A DNA stretch of 64,000 nucleotides from Bacillota bacterium (GCA_023430885.1 JAEYYH010000040.1:50096-114095); one strand, 5' to 3'. Positions 17,813 through 27,330 are shown, numbered from the stretch's first letter. A program made the numbers and translations. Notes: generated by a model from the letters alone, not told the origin.

Positions 17813-18931
17813 TTAATCTTCAATAACTGACTTCTCAATTGTTATAACTGGGCGTACACCATAATAAGTTGTTACTTCTGGAGGAAAATAATATATTCCA
17901 CCATGGCCATATAACCCCCAAACAAGAGAGTCAAAAGTTGGCATAGGAGTGGCTGTCCAGTATCCAGAGTTACTAGTATCAACAATATTGCATCCCCATT
18001 CTTCACAATCGTTTGTATAATCAAATAGCCACGCATAACGGCTTGCTCCTTTTGTTGTAATAGTTCTTGTTTGATTGTTACTATTTAGAAAGAACCATTC
18101 TGTCCCAATACTAGTTTCTTCTACGAAACTAGTATTACCAGTTATTTTGGCAATATCGGATATTGTTATTAATTTTGCTTTATATGTATCATAATCAATT
18201 GTATAATCGGCAGTACCATTATCTAAACTATAACTATCTGTTCTTGTAGGTACTCCTGCCCATGAACTTGTATCTGCTTTTAGTTGGTTCAGTACATTTG
18301 TCGGTCCATTTACATTGATACCTGTAGAATTCCAAGCCACCAATGCAGTAGTATTATGATCAAGTATTAAATTAATTGTAGAAGCAGTGCTTCCTTCATC
18401 ATTAAACGTATACCACTTCATACAGCCTGTTTTTGTTCCTGTCGTACTTACTGCTTGCCCTGCTGAACATATATTTCCTGTTTCTGGATTAAAATATATA
18501 GCTGTACCATTATCATATACATTGTATACTATAGGAATCTCTTCTATTTCATTACCCTTAACTACTGTAACCCTTTCTGCTGAAACAATTTTATTTGCAG
18601 TAAGTTTTCCATTAGTTACACTAAGTGTAACTTTACAAGTTGAATCTACCAATGCATATCCATTTGTTGGTAATTGTCCCTTCACATCTAATTTTGGTGA
18701 TGACGTTCCATCAGTAAAAGTATACATCTTTGTAATTTTTTTATTGTCAAGCATTTCTATTTGACAATTATTTTCTACTGCTCTTACTAAATTATTACTA
18801 GAAATTGTAAATGCTTCTCTTTTACTTTCCTCTATTATTTTATTTACTGATGGTATAGCAATTAAAGCAATTATACCTAGTACTAAAATTACTGCTAAAA
18901 GTTCAATTAATGTAAATCCTTTTCTTTTCAT
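17813..18931 (-). CDS. prepilin-like surface protein, copy 3
   Basis: 372 aa. Prepilin signal MKRKG then FTLIELLAVILVLGIIALIAIP. It carries the same blocks as copies 1 and 2 (ENNCQIEML, STCKVTLSVTNGKL, GCMKWYTFNDEGS, NLILDHNTTALVAWNSTG, WLFDYTNDCEEWGC, GVRPVITIEKSVIED) and is closest to copy 2. Between GYWTATP and GVRPV it has its own sequence rich in Gly, Tyr and Pro. It is the first gene of the cluster in the direction of transcription. Start after GGAGGAAGT. Confidence 0.82.
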   Translation of the reverse strand: MKRKGFTLIELLAVILVLGIIALIAIPSVNKIIEESKREAFTISSNNLVRAVENNCQIEMLDNKKITKMYTFTDGTSSPKLDVKGQLPTNGYALVDSTCKVTLSVTNGKLTANKIVSAERVTVVKGNEIEEIPIVYNVYDNGTAIYFNPETGNICSAGQAVSTTGTKTGCMKWYTFNDEGSTASTINLILDHNTTALVAWNSTGINVNGPTNVLNQLKADTSSWAGVPTRTDSYSLDNGTADYTIDYDTYKAKLITISDIAKITGNTSFVEETSIGTEWFFLNSNNQTRTITTKGASRYAWLFDYTNDCEEWGCNIVDTSNSGYWTATPMPTFDSLVWGLYGHGGIYYFPPEVTTYYGVRPVITIEKSVIED

Positions 18932-18946
18932 ACTTCCTCCTATTTA

Positions 18947-18980
18947 TTAACTACATGTTAACATATAATTTACTACATGT
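18947..18980 (-). repeat. direct repeat upstream of the pilin-like cluster (operator candidate)
   Basis: Two copies of ACATGTAGTWAA (minus strand; plus 18947-18958 and 18969-18980), 22 bp apart, lie within 50 bp of the copy 3 start. A TTTACA element overlaps the distal copy and could be a -35, so a regulator bound here would control the promoter. Confidence 0.45.
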
Positions 18981-19021
18981 AAACATTTTTCGACAATATT
19001 TTTGCTTTTTTGAAAAAATTG

Positions 19022-19051
19022 TCAAAAAAAAATAACTGTTAAGTTATTTTT
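19022..19051 (-). terminator. terminator of the HI0933-family gene
   Basis: AAAATAAC / GTTATTTT stem with a long T-run on the minus strand; the stop codon lies in the stem. Confidence 0.75.
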
Positions 19052-20219
19052 CTATACTAGATCCTGCTAGAAAACCTGTTGATAAAGCAAGTGTTATATT
19101 ATATCCACCTATTGGCCCGTGAATATCTAATGATTCGCCAGCAAAATAAACACCCTTATTTATTTTAGATTCCATAGTAGATGTATCAATATAGTTCATA
19201 TCAATACCACCACCAGTTACATAAGCTTTATCTAAATCTTCAACTTTTAAAACATCTAGTTTATATTCTTTTATTTCATTAATCATTTTATCTATAGTTT
19301 TATGATATAAAGATTTTATTTTTACATTCATATTAAGTTTATCTACTAAGTAATTACTAAATCTTTTAGTAAATAAAGTTGTTAAAAATGTAGCTAGTTC
19401 TTTTTCTCTATCAAAATCATTTATCATACTTCTTAATTCATCAATTGATATATTAGGAATTAAGTCTATTGTTATTTCTTTAGATTCATTTAAGTAAACA
19501 TGTTCACTTATTTTCATAATAGCTGAACCACTTATTCCTCTATGAGTAAATATTAAATTACCAGCTGTTTTTTTATTCATATACTTTACAGTTACTTCTT
19601 CAAATGAAGTACCTGCTAATTCTTGTAAATTATCTTTTAATACAAGTCCTACTTCAGCAGGAAATACATTTACTGTAGGTTGATTTAACATTTTTGCAAA
19701 CTTCATATTATCACCAGTAGAACCAGTTAGTTTAAAACTAGAACCTCCTGTTGCAATAATAATATTTTTAGAAGTATATACACCTTTATTAGTAGTCACT
19801 TCTTTTAAATTATCTATTAATTTTATATTAAGTACATCTTCATGATATCTAATATCTACTTTCTTTAAATCATCAAGTAAACACTGTAATATTTCATTTG
19901 ATCTATTACTAACTGGAAAGATTTTATTATCTTCTTCTTCTTTTAATTTGACACCATGACTAGTAAAATAATCATATATATCTTGTGGTCCAAATTTATT
20001 TATAGCACTGTATAAATATTTCTTATTATAATCTACTTCATCTAAGAAATCTCTATTACTTTTTAAGTTAGTAAGATTACATCTTCCCCCACCTGTAATT
20101 AGTAATTTCTTACCTGATACTTCATTCTTTTCTAAAAGTAATACTTTATTATTTTTACTAGCAGCTATGCTTGCCATAAGCCCAGCTGGACCAGATCCTA
20201 TCACTATTACATCATACAT
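19044..20219 (-). CDS. HI0933/BaiN-family FAD-dependent oxidoreductase
   Basis: 391 aa. N-terminal dinucleotide-binding fold VIVIGSGPAGLMASIAAS, then GKKLLITGGGRCNLTN, IIATGGSSFKLTGSTGD in the middle, and the C-terminal signature VTGGGID and GVYFAGESLDIHGPIGGYN. This matches the HI0933 (YhiN/YtfP) flavoprotein family; some members act on bile acid intermediates, but the reaction here is unknown. Cytoplasmic. Start after AGGTGAAATT. It is divergent from sua5. Confidence 0.9.
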   Translation of the reverse strand: MYDVIVIGSGPAGLMASIAASKNNKVLLLEKNEVSGKKLLITGGGRCNLTNLKSNRDFLDEVDYNKKYLYSAINKFGPQDIYDYFTSHGVKLKEEEDNKIFPVSNRSNEILQCLLDDLKKVDIRYHEDVLNIKLIDNLKEVTTNKGVYTSKNIIIATGGSSFKLTGSTGDNMKFAKMLNQPTVNVFPAEVGLVLKDNLQELAGTSFEEVTVKYMNKKTAGNLIFTHRGISGSAIMKISEHVYLNESKEITIDLIPNISIDELRSMINDFDREKELATFLTTLFTKRFSNYLVDKLNMNVKIKSLYHKTIDKMINEIKEYKLDVLKVEDLDKAYVTGGGIDMNYIDTSTMESKINKGVYFAGESLDIHGPIGGYNITLALSTGFLAGSSIEK

Positions 20220-20267
20220 AATTTCACCTACATCTCTAAAATAATTATAACATATAATATACTTTGG

Positions 20268-20302
20268 TGCTATAATATCACTAGTTTGAAAGAAGTGATA
20301 TT
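20268..20302 (+). promoter_or_regulatory. sua5 extended -10 promoter with inverted repeat up to the ATG
   Basis: TGCTATAAT (20268-20276) is an extended -10. An inverted repeat AATATCACT (20274-20282) / AGTGATATT (20294-20302) starts in the -10 and ends at the base before the ATG, covering the Shine-Dalgarno AAGAAGTG. Confidence 0.6.
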
Positions 20303-21328
20303 ATGACAAAAGTATTTAACTGGCAAGAAAATATAGATAGTAATGAGTTAGAAGAAATATCTAAAGCAATCACCAGTGGTAAGCTAGTAATATTTCCTAC
20401 AGAAACCGTATATGGTATAGGAGCAAGTATCTATGATGATGAAGCTCTTAAAAATATATTTATTACTAAAGGTAGAGCTAGTGATAATCCTTTAATAGTT
20501 CATGTATCAGATATAGATATGATTAAAGACATCACTACTTCAATATCTCCTATAGAAGAAAAACTAATTAATGCTTTTATGCCAGGTCCATTTACTTTAA
20601 TACTTCCTAAAAAAGATAAAGTATCTAATATAGTAAGTGCTAATTTAGATACTATTGGGGTAAGAATGCCAGATAGTTTAATAGCACATAAAATTATAGA
20701 GTATTCTAATACGCCTATAGCTGCACCTAGTGCTAATTTATCAACTAAACCTAGTTGTACTAATCTATCTGATTTACTTGAAGACTTTAATAATAAAGTG
20801 CCTTATATCATTGATGGAGGAGATTCTAAGATTGGTGTTGAATCTACGGTAGTTAAAGTTATTGATGGAGTACCTACTATATTAAGACCAGGTATGATTA
20901 CACCTGAAGACATTATAAAAGTAACTGGTGGTGTTAGAATAGATAAAAATATTAATGAAGTTAAAACGGGTGTTGTAGAAAGCCCAGGTATGAAATATAA
21001 ACATTATGCTCCTAATAGTAAATGTTTACTTATTTATAGTGATAATGAAGATAAATTAATTAATGAAGTTAATAATCAAATAACTAATAATACTATAGTA
21101 ATAGGTTTTAAAGAACATCAAGATAAAATTAATACTAATAAATATTATATACATGGTAGTATTAATAACTATGAAGAAATATCTCATAATATATTTTCTT
21201 TACTTAGAGAAGTTGATAGATTAAAACCTGATCTAATTATTATCGAAGGTATAAAAAAAGAAGGACTTGGTATAGCTATTATGAATAGACTTATCAAATC
21301 TGCTAGTCATAATTATATAGAAAAATAG
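20303..21328 (+). CDS. L-threonylcarbamoyladenylate synthase (Sua5/YwlC type)
   Basis: 341 aa. Makes threonylcarbamoyl-AMP from threonine, bicarbonate and ATP for the universal t6A37 tRNA modification. The YrdC domain shows KLVIFPTETVYGIGAS, TKGRASDNPLIVHV, FTLILPKK, VGVRMPD-like GVRMPDSLIAH, SANLSTKPSCT, and GVESTVVKV. The C-terminal ~120 residues form the Sua5 extension (SPGMKYKHYAPNS), so this is the long Sua5 form, not the short TsaC form. Own promoter, divergent from the flavoprotein gene. Confidence 0.93.
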   Translation: MTKVFNWQENIDSNELEEISKAITSGKLVIFPTETVYGIGASIYDDEALKNIFITKGRASDNPLIVHVSDIDMIKDITTSISPIEEKLINAFMPGPFTLILPKKDKVSNIVSANLDTIGVRMPDSLIAHKIIEYSNTPIAAPSANLSTKPSCTNLSDLLEDFNNKVPYIIDGGDSKIGVESTVVKVIDGVPTILRPGMITPEDIIKVTGGVRIDKNINEVKTGVVESPGMKYKHYAPNSKCLLIYSDNEDKLINEVNNQITNNTIVIGFKEHQDKINTNKYYIHGSINNYEEISHNIFSLLREVDRLKPDLIIIEGIKKEGLGIAIMNRLIKSASHNYIEK

Positions 21329-21349
21329 AACTCGTTTGAGTTCTATTTT
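21324..21349. terminator. bidirectional terminator between sua5 and the DEAD-box gene
   Basis: AATAGAACTC / GAGTTCTATT stem with a GTTT loop, T-run to the right. Confidence 0.85.
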
Positions 21350-22707
21350 CCGCGTGCGCTTCCTGATCTTCTATATCCTTTAGGACTAAAAGATTGTCCA
21401 AAACCACTTTTTGGTGAATTTCCACCAAATTTATTTTTACTATTTTGTGACATTCTTGCAGCAAATCCCATTTTATTAGAACCACCTGATGATGGTTTCT
21501 TAGTACCACTATTTACAGTACTGTTATTGTTATTCATATTTCCTCTTTTCTTTTTTGGAGTTAGTGTAAAGATAGCCATTGGATAATTATGTTTTCCATT
21601 TTCTGGCACAGACTTCTTAATCAATTTTTCAATTGCTTCAAAATCTTTTCTTTCATTAATATCGCAAAGTGATATAGCTACACCACCCTTGCCAGCTCTA
21701 GCAGTTCTACCTATTCTATGAACGTAAGTTTCTGCTTGCTCTGGTATTTCATAATTTATTACATGTGATAAATCACTTATATCAATTCCTCTTGCCGCTA
21801 TATCTGTTGCAATAAGAATCTTTGTTTTACCTGTTTTGAAGTCCTCTAATGCTTTAACTCTAGCATTTTGAGATTTATTCCCGTGAATAACGCCGCATTT
21901 GATACCTTTTCTTTCTATATCTTCGGCAAGCTTATTAGCTCCATGTTTTGTTCTAGTAAATACTAGAGCATTTTTTATCTCATTATTCTCTAGTATTTCT
22001 ACTAACAATTTTGTTTTATTTGCCTTATCAACATAATAAACTTCTTGATCAATTTTGTCAACTGTTGATGACACTGGATTTACTTTAATTATTTCTGGTT
22101 TTCTTAAGAAACTTTCAGCTAGTTTATGAATACTATCTGGCATAGTAGCTGAAAATAATAAAGTTTGTTTTTCAGTAGGTAGTTTACTTACTATTTTCTT
22201 AATATCATTAATAAATCCCATATCAAGCATAGTATCAGCTTCATCTAATACTAAGTACTCTACTTTATCTAATTTAGCATATTTTTGATTAACTAAATCA
22301 AGTAATCTTCCTGGTGTTGCTACTAAAATATCAACACCTTTTTTTAGTACTTCTTTTTGAGAAGCTTGATTTACTCCACCAAAAATAACACTACATTTTA
22401 ACTTAGTACCTAAAGTATACGTTCTAATATTATTTCTAATTTGCATAGCAAGTTCTCTAGTAGGAGTAAGTATTAAAAACCTAATTGGTTTTACTTCTTC
22501 TATTTTATATGCATCATGCAGTTTTTGTATGATTGGAAGTGAAAACGCAGCTGTTTTACCAGTTCCTGTTTGGGCACAACCTAATATATCTTTACCGTTT
22601 AATATTACTGGAATAGTTTTTTCTTGGATAGGAGTTGGATCTACATAACCTTCATTATTTAATGTTTTTAATAGTGGTTCTTTTAATCCTAATTGTTCAA
22701 ATTTCAT
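21343..22707 (-). CDS. DEAD-box RNA helicase
   Basis: 454 aa ATP-dependent RNA helicase of the CshA/RhlE type. Q motif with the family phenylalanine upstream (FEQLGL), Walker A AQTGTGKTAAF, PTRELAMQ, DEAD in VLDEADTMLDMGF, SAT in LFSATMP, motif IV-VI VFTRTKHGANKLA, IATDIAARGIDI, HRIGRTARAG. The C-terminal ~75 residues are basic and rich in Gly, Ser and Asn (NNNNSTVN, KFGGNSPKSGFGQSF, RRSGSARGK), a typical RNA-binding tail. It probably helps RNA turnover and ribosome assembly. Confidence 0.93.
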   Translation of the reverse strand: MKFEQLGLKEPLLKTLNNEGYVDPTPIQEKTIPVILNGKDILGCAQTGTGKTAAFSLPIIQKLHDAYKIEEVKPIRFLILTPTRELAMQIRNNIRTYTLGTKLKCSVIFGGVNQASQKEVLKKGVDILVATPGRLLDLVNQKYAKLDKVEYLVLDEADTMLDMGFINDIKKIVSKLPTEKQTLLFSATMPDSIHKLAESFLRKPEIIKVNPVSSTVDKIDQEVYYVDKANKTKLLVEILENNEIKNALVFTRTKHGANKLAEDIERKGIKCGVIHGNKSQNARVKALEDFKTGKTKILIATDIAARGIDISDLSHVINYEIPEQAETYVHRIGRTARAGKGGVAISLCDINERKDFEAIEKLIKKSVPENGKHNYPMAIFTLTPKKKRGNMNNNNSTVNSGTKKPSSGGSNKMGFAARMSQNSKNKFGGNSPKSGFGQSFSPKGYRRSGSARGK

Positions 22708-22825
22708 ATTTATACCTCTTTTTATTCTTTCTTCGTTTTTAAAGACGATTTATTATAACATACTTTTTACTTTATTCATAATAAAAATAGAAACTAATTT
22801 AGTTTAATCTAAATTCATAATTTCA

Positions 22826-22858
22826 TAAATAAAAGCCTAAACATTGCGTTTAAGCTTT
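22826..22858 (-). terminator. terminator of the 150-aa unknown gene
   Basis: AAAGCCTAAAC / GTTTAAGCTTT stem with one mismatch, followed by TTTATTT on the minus strand. Confidence 0.6.
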
Positions 22859-22863
22859 CTTTG

Positions 22864-23316
22864 TTAACGTGTTTTCGTTTTTTGTTTTTCTTTTATTTTT
22901 AATATTCGTTGTTTTACTTGTTCCAAATCCTTTATTTCTTTAGAAATATGTCTTTTTTGTAATTTTATATGTAATTGAAGATATTTTATTATGTTTTTTG
23001 ATACGTAATTTTTATATCCATCTTGGTGCATTAGATTATTTAGTTCTTGCATTTCTTTGGAGCAATGTGTTACATAGAAATCAAATGGTTTATCATCAGC
23101 TACAACATTACCAAATGCTGAATTATTTTCCAAATATTTTGGTTTGTTATACTCAATAAATGATTCTTCTCCACCAAAAATTTTCATGAAGTCTAATAAA
23201 GTCATTTCAACATAATCATCTTTCCATATTACAACTAGACCAAAGTCATCTGCTCTTAATTTTCCTGCTTCAGTAAGTTTCACTTTTACTGGCATATTTA
23301 AGTTTATTTCATACAT
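22864..23316 (-). CDS. unknown protein with C-terminal coiled coil
   Basis: 150 aa, not recognised. The N terminus is compact (KVKLTEAGKLRADDFGLVVI, VEMTLLDFMKIFGGE); the last ~45 residues are highly charged and helical (LQKRHISKEIKDLEQVKQRI), consistent with a coiled coil. No membrane segment, no catalytic signature. A good SD (TAGGAGGAAAAAAAT) and its own terminator support it as a real single-gene unit. Confidence 0.65.
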   Translation of the reverse strand: MYEINLNMPVKVKLTEAGKLRADDFGLVVIWKDDYVEMTLLDFMKIFGGEESFIEYNKPKYLENNSAFGNVVADDKPFDFYVTHCSKEMQELNNLMHQDGYKNYVSKNIIKYLQLHIKLQKRHISKEIKDLEQVKQRILKIKEKQKTKTR

Positions 23317-23419
23317 ATTTTTTTCCTCCTAAGTCGAATTATTATATCACTATAAATATCATTGTCAAACTTCTACTTAGAGAAAAACTATCTATAAAGA
23401 TTTTTTCTTAATAAAATAG

Positions 23420-24523
23420 TTACAATTTATTTTGTTTTTTTTCAACTAAAAAAGTTTCTTCTTCTTTATTACACTGCCTTAAAATAGTTATTAAATCCTT
23501 TAGCATTTCTTTTACTATAGGGTCCATATTTATTGTTTCTTTTAATAAAGTTAATATTAGTTTATTACTTTCCATTATCTCAATTACACTGTTAATATTA
23601 TTCTTCTTAAATATTTCAAATATACAATCGACAAACTCTTTTTTCTTAGAATCATCATATTTATCTAACCATATAGGAAATCCTTTATCTAAGACTCTAC
23701 TAAACTTACTTAAATCTGCTAAAAGAAATTTATCATCATCTATTTGCCATGTCATAGCGTCATGGGCAAATAAACCCTTCCTATTTGATTTAATTACTTT
23801 GTAATTATCATTATGTTTTAGAAAAAGTCCTACTATAGAATAATTTGGTATAATATGAATTAATTTATCTTGGATATGATTATAGTGTTTAGATTCAAGT
23901 TGTTCTTGTCTTAAACCAGGGCCATCATTATTATATACTTTAAGTATCTTTCTATGGATAAAAAAGTTACAGTACATAGAAGATACTAAAGCTAGATTAC
24001 CGCCCTTAGAATGCCCTCCTACGATAATATTACAGTTTCTAAAAGAGAAGTTTCTATTTAAATATTTTATAGCATCATTATGAGCATTAACTGGAAATAA
24101 ATAAGTCATTTTAAAATCTTCTTCCCAGCCACTTATTAAATGATCTGTGCCTTCAAAAGCAACATAAACAAGTTTAGGGTTTATCTCAAATGTTATAGCA
24201 GAAAACTGCTGACTAGCATCACCAATATAAGTATAATTATATACTAGTAAATCTTTATATCTTCTAGTTCTACTGATCATATCTAATATCTTAATACCAT
24301 TTCTAACAGATAACATTTCTTTATTAATATTATTAAGATCATACATTTTATAATAAAAATCTCTAACCTGCTTTATAGTCATTTTATTTTTTATATTAGT
24401 AGAAACTATACCATTATAATTTACATAAGAGAGTAAACAAAAAATAATATTATCTATTTCGGTAAACTCTTTTTGTTCAAATGTAACTTTTCCATGTCTT
24501 CTTATATAATCTAATGTATTCAT
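23420..24523 (-). CDS. DUF2974-type alpha/beta hydrolase
   Basis: 367 aa. The nucleophile elbow GHSKGGNLALV (serine in GxSxG form) and the preceding KLVYVAFEGTDHLISGWEEDF match the DUF2974 lipase-like family found in many Bacillota. A downstream Asp/His pair (NNDGPG, and HDAMTWQ) could complete the triad. No signal peptide or membrane helix is seen, so it should be cytoplasmic. Substrate unknown. The N terminus MNTLDYIRRHGKVTFEQKEF is the usual start of the family. Confidence 0.82.
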   Translation of the reverse strand: MNTLDYIRRHGKVTFEQKEFTEIDNIIFCLLSYVNYNGIVSTNIKNKMTIKQVRDFYYKMYDLNNINKEMLSVRNGIKILDMISRTRRYKDLLVYNYTYIGDASQQFSAITFEINPKLVYVAFEGTDHLISGWEEDFKMTYLFPVNAHNDAIKYLNRNFSFRNCNIIVGGHSKGGNLALVSSMYCNFFIHRKILKVYNNDGPGLRQEQLESKHYNHIQDKLIHIIPNYSIVGLFLKHNDNYKVIKSNRKGLFAHDAMTWQIDDDKFLLADLSKFSRVLDKGFPIWLDKYDDSKKKEFVDCIFEIFKKNNINSVIEIMESNKLILTLLKETINMDPIVKEMLKDLITILRQCNKEEETFLVEKKQNKL

Positions 24524-24570
24524 AAATGCACTTCCCTATTTTATATATATTAATTAGATTATAATATATG

Positions 24571-24596
24571 AAAAAAGAGTATGTAAGCATACTCTT
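24571..24596 (-). terminator. terminator of the hybrid kinase gene
   Basis: AAGAGTATG / CATACTCTT stem followed by a T-run on the minus strand, about 60 bp after the kinase stop. Confidence 0.8.
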
Positions 24597-24657
24597 AAAG
24601 GTATTTTATAAAGTTAATTTAATTAAGAATTGCATTTACAATTTGTTCTTTGCTATT

Positions 24658-27294
24658 TTATAAAATATAATTATTTACTATATTTTTTATTCTATTTATT
24701 TCATCCAATACAAGTGGATATGTTTGTTTAATATAATCACTATTGTTTTCTTTACTTTTCATTTCATGATCAAATGCTAATTCTGCTAGTTTAGTAAATC
24801 CTAAATACTTTGAATCGCTTTTTAATGCATGTATTTCAATAGCATAATTTCCCATATCATTTTGATTACTAAAGTTCATAAGTTTGCCTGCTCTTTCATC
24901 TATGCTACTTAGAAAATCTTTTAATGTCTCATTATACATATCAATATCACCTAAGATGTCTAATGAATTATTTACGTCAATACCATTACTCTTTAAAAAT
25001 TCGATATTGCCTTTTTGAGTATTATTTTCCGGTACTACTTTTAAAGATTTTTTTATTATTCTATCAAGTTCAGTTCTTAATATGGGTTTAGAAATATAAT
25101 CATCAAAACCTTCTTTTAAATAGTTTTCTTTAGCTCCTGCTATAGCTTTTGCAGTTAGTACTACTATTGGAAGTTTAACATGCATATCTTTTAATTTATG
25201 CATAGTTTGAGTTCCTGTCATTTCAGGCATCATATCATCCATAAATATTAAATCATATTTAATTCCAGATAATATTTTATCAATACTCTCCTTACCACTT
25301 AATGCTTCATCCACTTCAAATCCATATGGTTTTAAAAAGTTAGAAGCTATTTTAATATTAAGTTTGTTATCATCGACAACAAGTATTTTCATTCCTTGAT
25401 AAATACTACTGACACTCCCTAAGTTAGGGATAGTAGTTGATATAACAGAATTGGTATTACTATTTGAAGTATTAGTACTTGCAGTTTGTTTTAAATAAGT
25501 TTTTAGAACTTTATTTAATTCTTCTTTTTCAATTGGTTTAGCTAAATAGTCTTCGAAACCTTGTTGAAGATATTGTTCTTTCATTCCAGTAATAGCATTT
25601 GCTGTTAATGCAATTACCGGAATATTAAACCCCATTATTTGTTTTAATCTATTTAGTACTTCTGGTCCCCTCATAATAGGCATCATATCATCAAGTAAAA
25701 TAAGATCATATTTATTACCATTTTTTATTAGTTCTATTGTTTCAGGACCTGTTGCTGCTAAAACAGTTTCTATTTCATAACCTTTTAATATTTTATCTGC
25801 AACTTTTAAATTTAATTTATTATCATCAACAATTAATACTTTTGAACCTTTAAATGCTAATTTTTCTTCTTCAGCATTTATTACTGATGTTTCACCATCA
25901 TGTAGTTTAACTATTTTTTGTTTTAGGTAAACTGTAAATTTTGAACCTTGTCCATATATACTTTGAACTATTATTTTACCGCCCATCATTTCAACAAGCG
26001 ATTTTGTAATAGCAAGTCCAAGGCCAGTACCTTCTGTAGTAGTATTTCTATCTTCTTCTAATCTACTAAATTTGGTGAATAAACTTTCAATCTTATCAAG
26101 TTGAATTCCTCTTCCTGTATCTTCTATAGATATTACTAGTGATGAATATTCACCATCATTAATACAGTTTACATCAAATAATATTTTTCCTTTTTCAGTA
26201 TATTTAACCGCATTAGTAAGTAAATTAGTTACTACCTGTTTAATTTTACCTAAATCACCATACATTATAGCTGGTATATCAGGAGCAAATCTAGGCACTA
26301 ATTCAATTGGCTTTTCACCTATTCTTGGTAACATAAGTTTAGCTATATTTTCTAAATTAGGTAGTAAATTATAATTAGCATTTACTATCTCCATTTTATT
26401 AGCTTCAATTTTTGATATATCCAAAATTCCATTTACTATTTCTAGTAAATTTTGTGAAGCCATTATTATATCATCTGCATCTTTTTGTGCTTCATTTATA
26501 TCATACTCCGTTTTAATACATTCGGAAAAACCAACTATAGCATTAAGTGGTGTTCTTATTTCATGACTCATACTTGATAAAAAGTCTGACTTAGCTCTAT
26601 TAGCTTTTTCAGCATGTTCTTTAGCAAAGTTTAATTCTTCTATGACTCTAACATCAGGGTTTTCAATAGTATGAAACATTATAAGAAGAACAAAAGCTAC
26701 GCAGTAAGTTTCAGTAATAATTTCAGGATATTTTAATCTTAATAATAACCCAATAACAAAAGATATAATTAGTACTAGAAAAGGAATATTCTTTGTTACA
26801 TTATGTTTATTTTTTAAGAAATATCTTATATTTAAAATAAGAACTAATATAAAAAATATAACAACATTTATAATAGCAATGTCATAAGCTAGACCACCTA
26901 CATCTAAGACATCTCCATAATTAATGACTTTTACTGGTACTACTAAAATGGCAAAAACAGTCAATAATATATATACTTTTAAAACTTTATCTATCTTTAT
27001 TTTTATTTCTTTACCAATGTTATTTATAGTTAAAATATAATTAAATAATAAATAACATATTAAAACTAATAAGGATAAATGTATTTTTTGAATTACACCT
27101 ACTAGTTCTTCAATATTTATTGTTTTAGCAATTATATATGCTAAAAAAGCATTAATAGAAAAAAGTAAATTTACTACAACCATTTGTTTATAAATTTTAA
27201 CTTCTTCATTTTTACTATTTCTTTTTATAAATAGTAAAATTACTATAAATATGCTTAAAGTAACTGCTGTACCTGGCAACCACATTCCACTCAT
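24658..27294 (-). CDS. seven-TM hybrid sensor histidine kinase with two receivers and Hpt
   Basis: 878 aa. Seven hydrophobic segments fill residues 1-210, with no sizeable external domain. Then come a dimerisation/phosphoacceptor domain with FLSSMSHEIRTPLNAIVGF, an ATPase domain with NLLTNAVKYTEKG, DTGRGI and GTGLGLAI, receiver 1 (LIVDDNKLN, LLDDMMP, LTANA, AKP), receiver 2 (LVVDDNKLN, FMDDMMPEMTG, LTAKA, SKP) and a C-terminal Hpt domain with IHALKSDSKYLG. It can run a full His-Asp-His relay within one protein. No cognate output regulator is adjacent. Start after GAGGTGTTTT. Confidence 0.93.
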   Translation of the reverse strand: MSGMWLPGTAVTLSIFIVILLFIKRNSKNEEVKIYKQMVVVNLLFSINAFLAYIIAKTINIEELVGVIQKIHLSLLVLICYLLFNYILTINNIGKEIKIKIDKVLKVYILLTVFAILVVPVKVINYGDVLDVGGLAYDIAIINVVIFFILVLILNIRYFLKNKHNVTKNIPFLVLIISFVIGLLLRLKYPEIITETYCVAFVLLIMFHTIENPDVRVIEELNFAKEHAEKANRAKSDFLSSMSHEIRTPLNAIVGFSECIKTEYDINEAQKDADDIIMASQNLLEIVNGILDISKIEANKMEIVNANYNLLPNLENIAKLMLPRIGEKPIELVPRFAPDIPAIMYGDLGKIKQVVTNLLTNAVKYTEKGKILFDVNCINDGEYSSLVISIEDTGRGIQLDKIESLFTKFSRLEEDRNTTTEGTGLGLAITKSLVEMMGGKIIVQSIYGQGSKFTVYLKQKIVKLHDGETSVINAEEEKLAFKGSKVLIVDDNKLNLKVADKILKGYEIETVLAATGPETIELIKNGNKYDLILLDDMMPIMRGPEVLNRLKQIMGFNIPVIALTANAITGMKEQYLQQGFEDYLAKPIEKEELNKVLKTYLKQTASTNTSNSNTNSVISTTIPNLGSVSSIYQGMKILVVDDNKLNIKIASNFLKPYGFEVDEALSGKESIDKILSGIKYDLIFMDDMMPEMTGTQTMHKLKDMHVKLPIVVLTAKAIAGAKENYLKEGFDDYISKPILRTELDRIIKKSLKVVPENNTQKGNIEFLKSNGIDVNNSLDILGDIDMYNETLKDFLSSIDERAGKLMNFSNQNDMGNYAIEIHALKSDSKYLGFTKLAELAFDHEMKSKENNSDYIKQTYPLVLDEINRIKNIVNNYIL

Positions 27295-27330
27295 AAAACA
27301 CCTCTATTATTTTCATTAATTATAACATAA

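Noticed and set aside
15338..18931. Diversity-generating retroelement targets
   Set aside because: The variable segment is suggestive, but no reverse transcriptase, template repeat or accessory gene is in the window, so the claim is limited to variable surface proteins.
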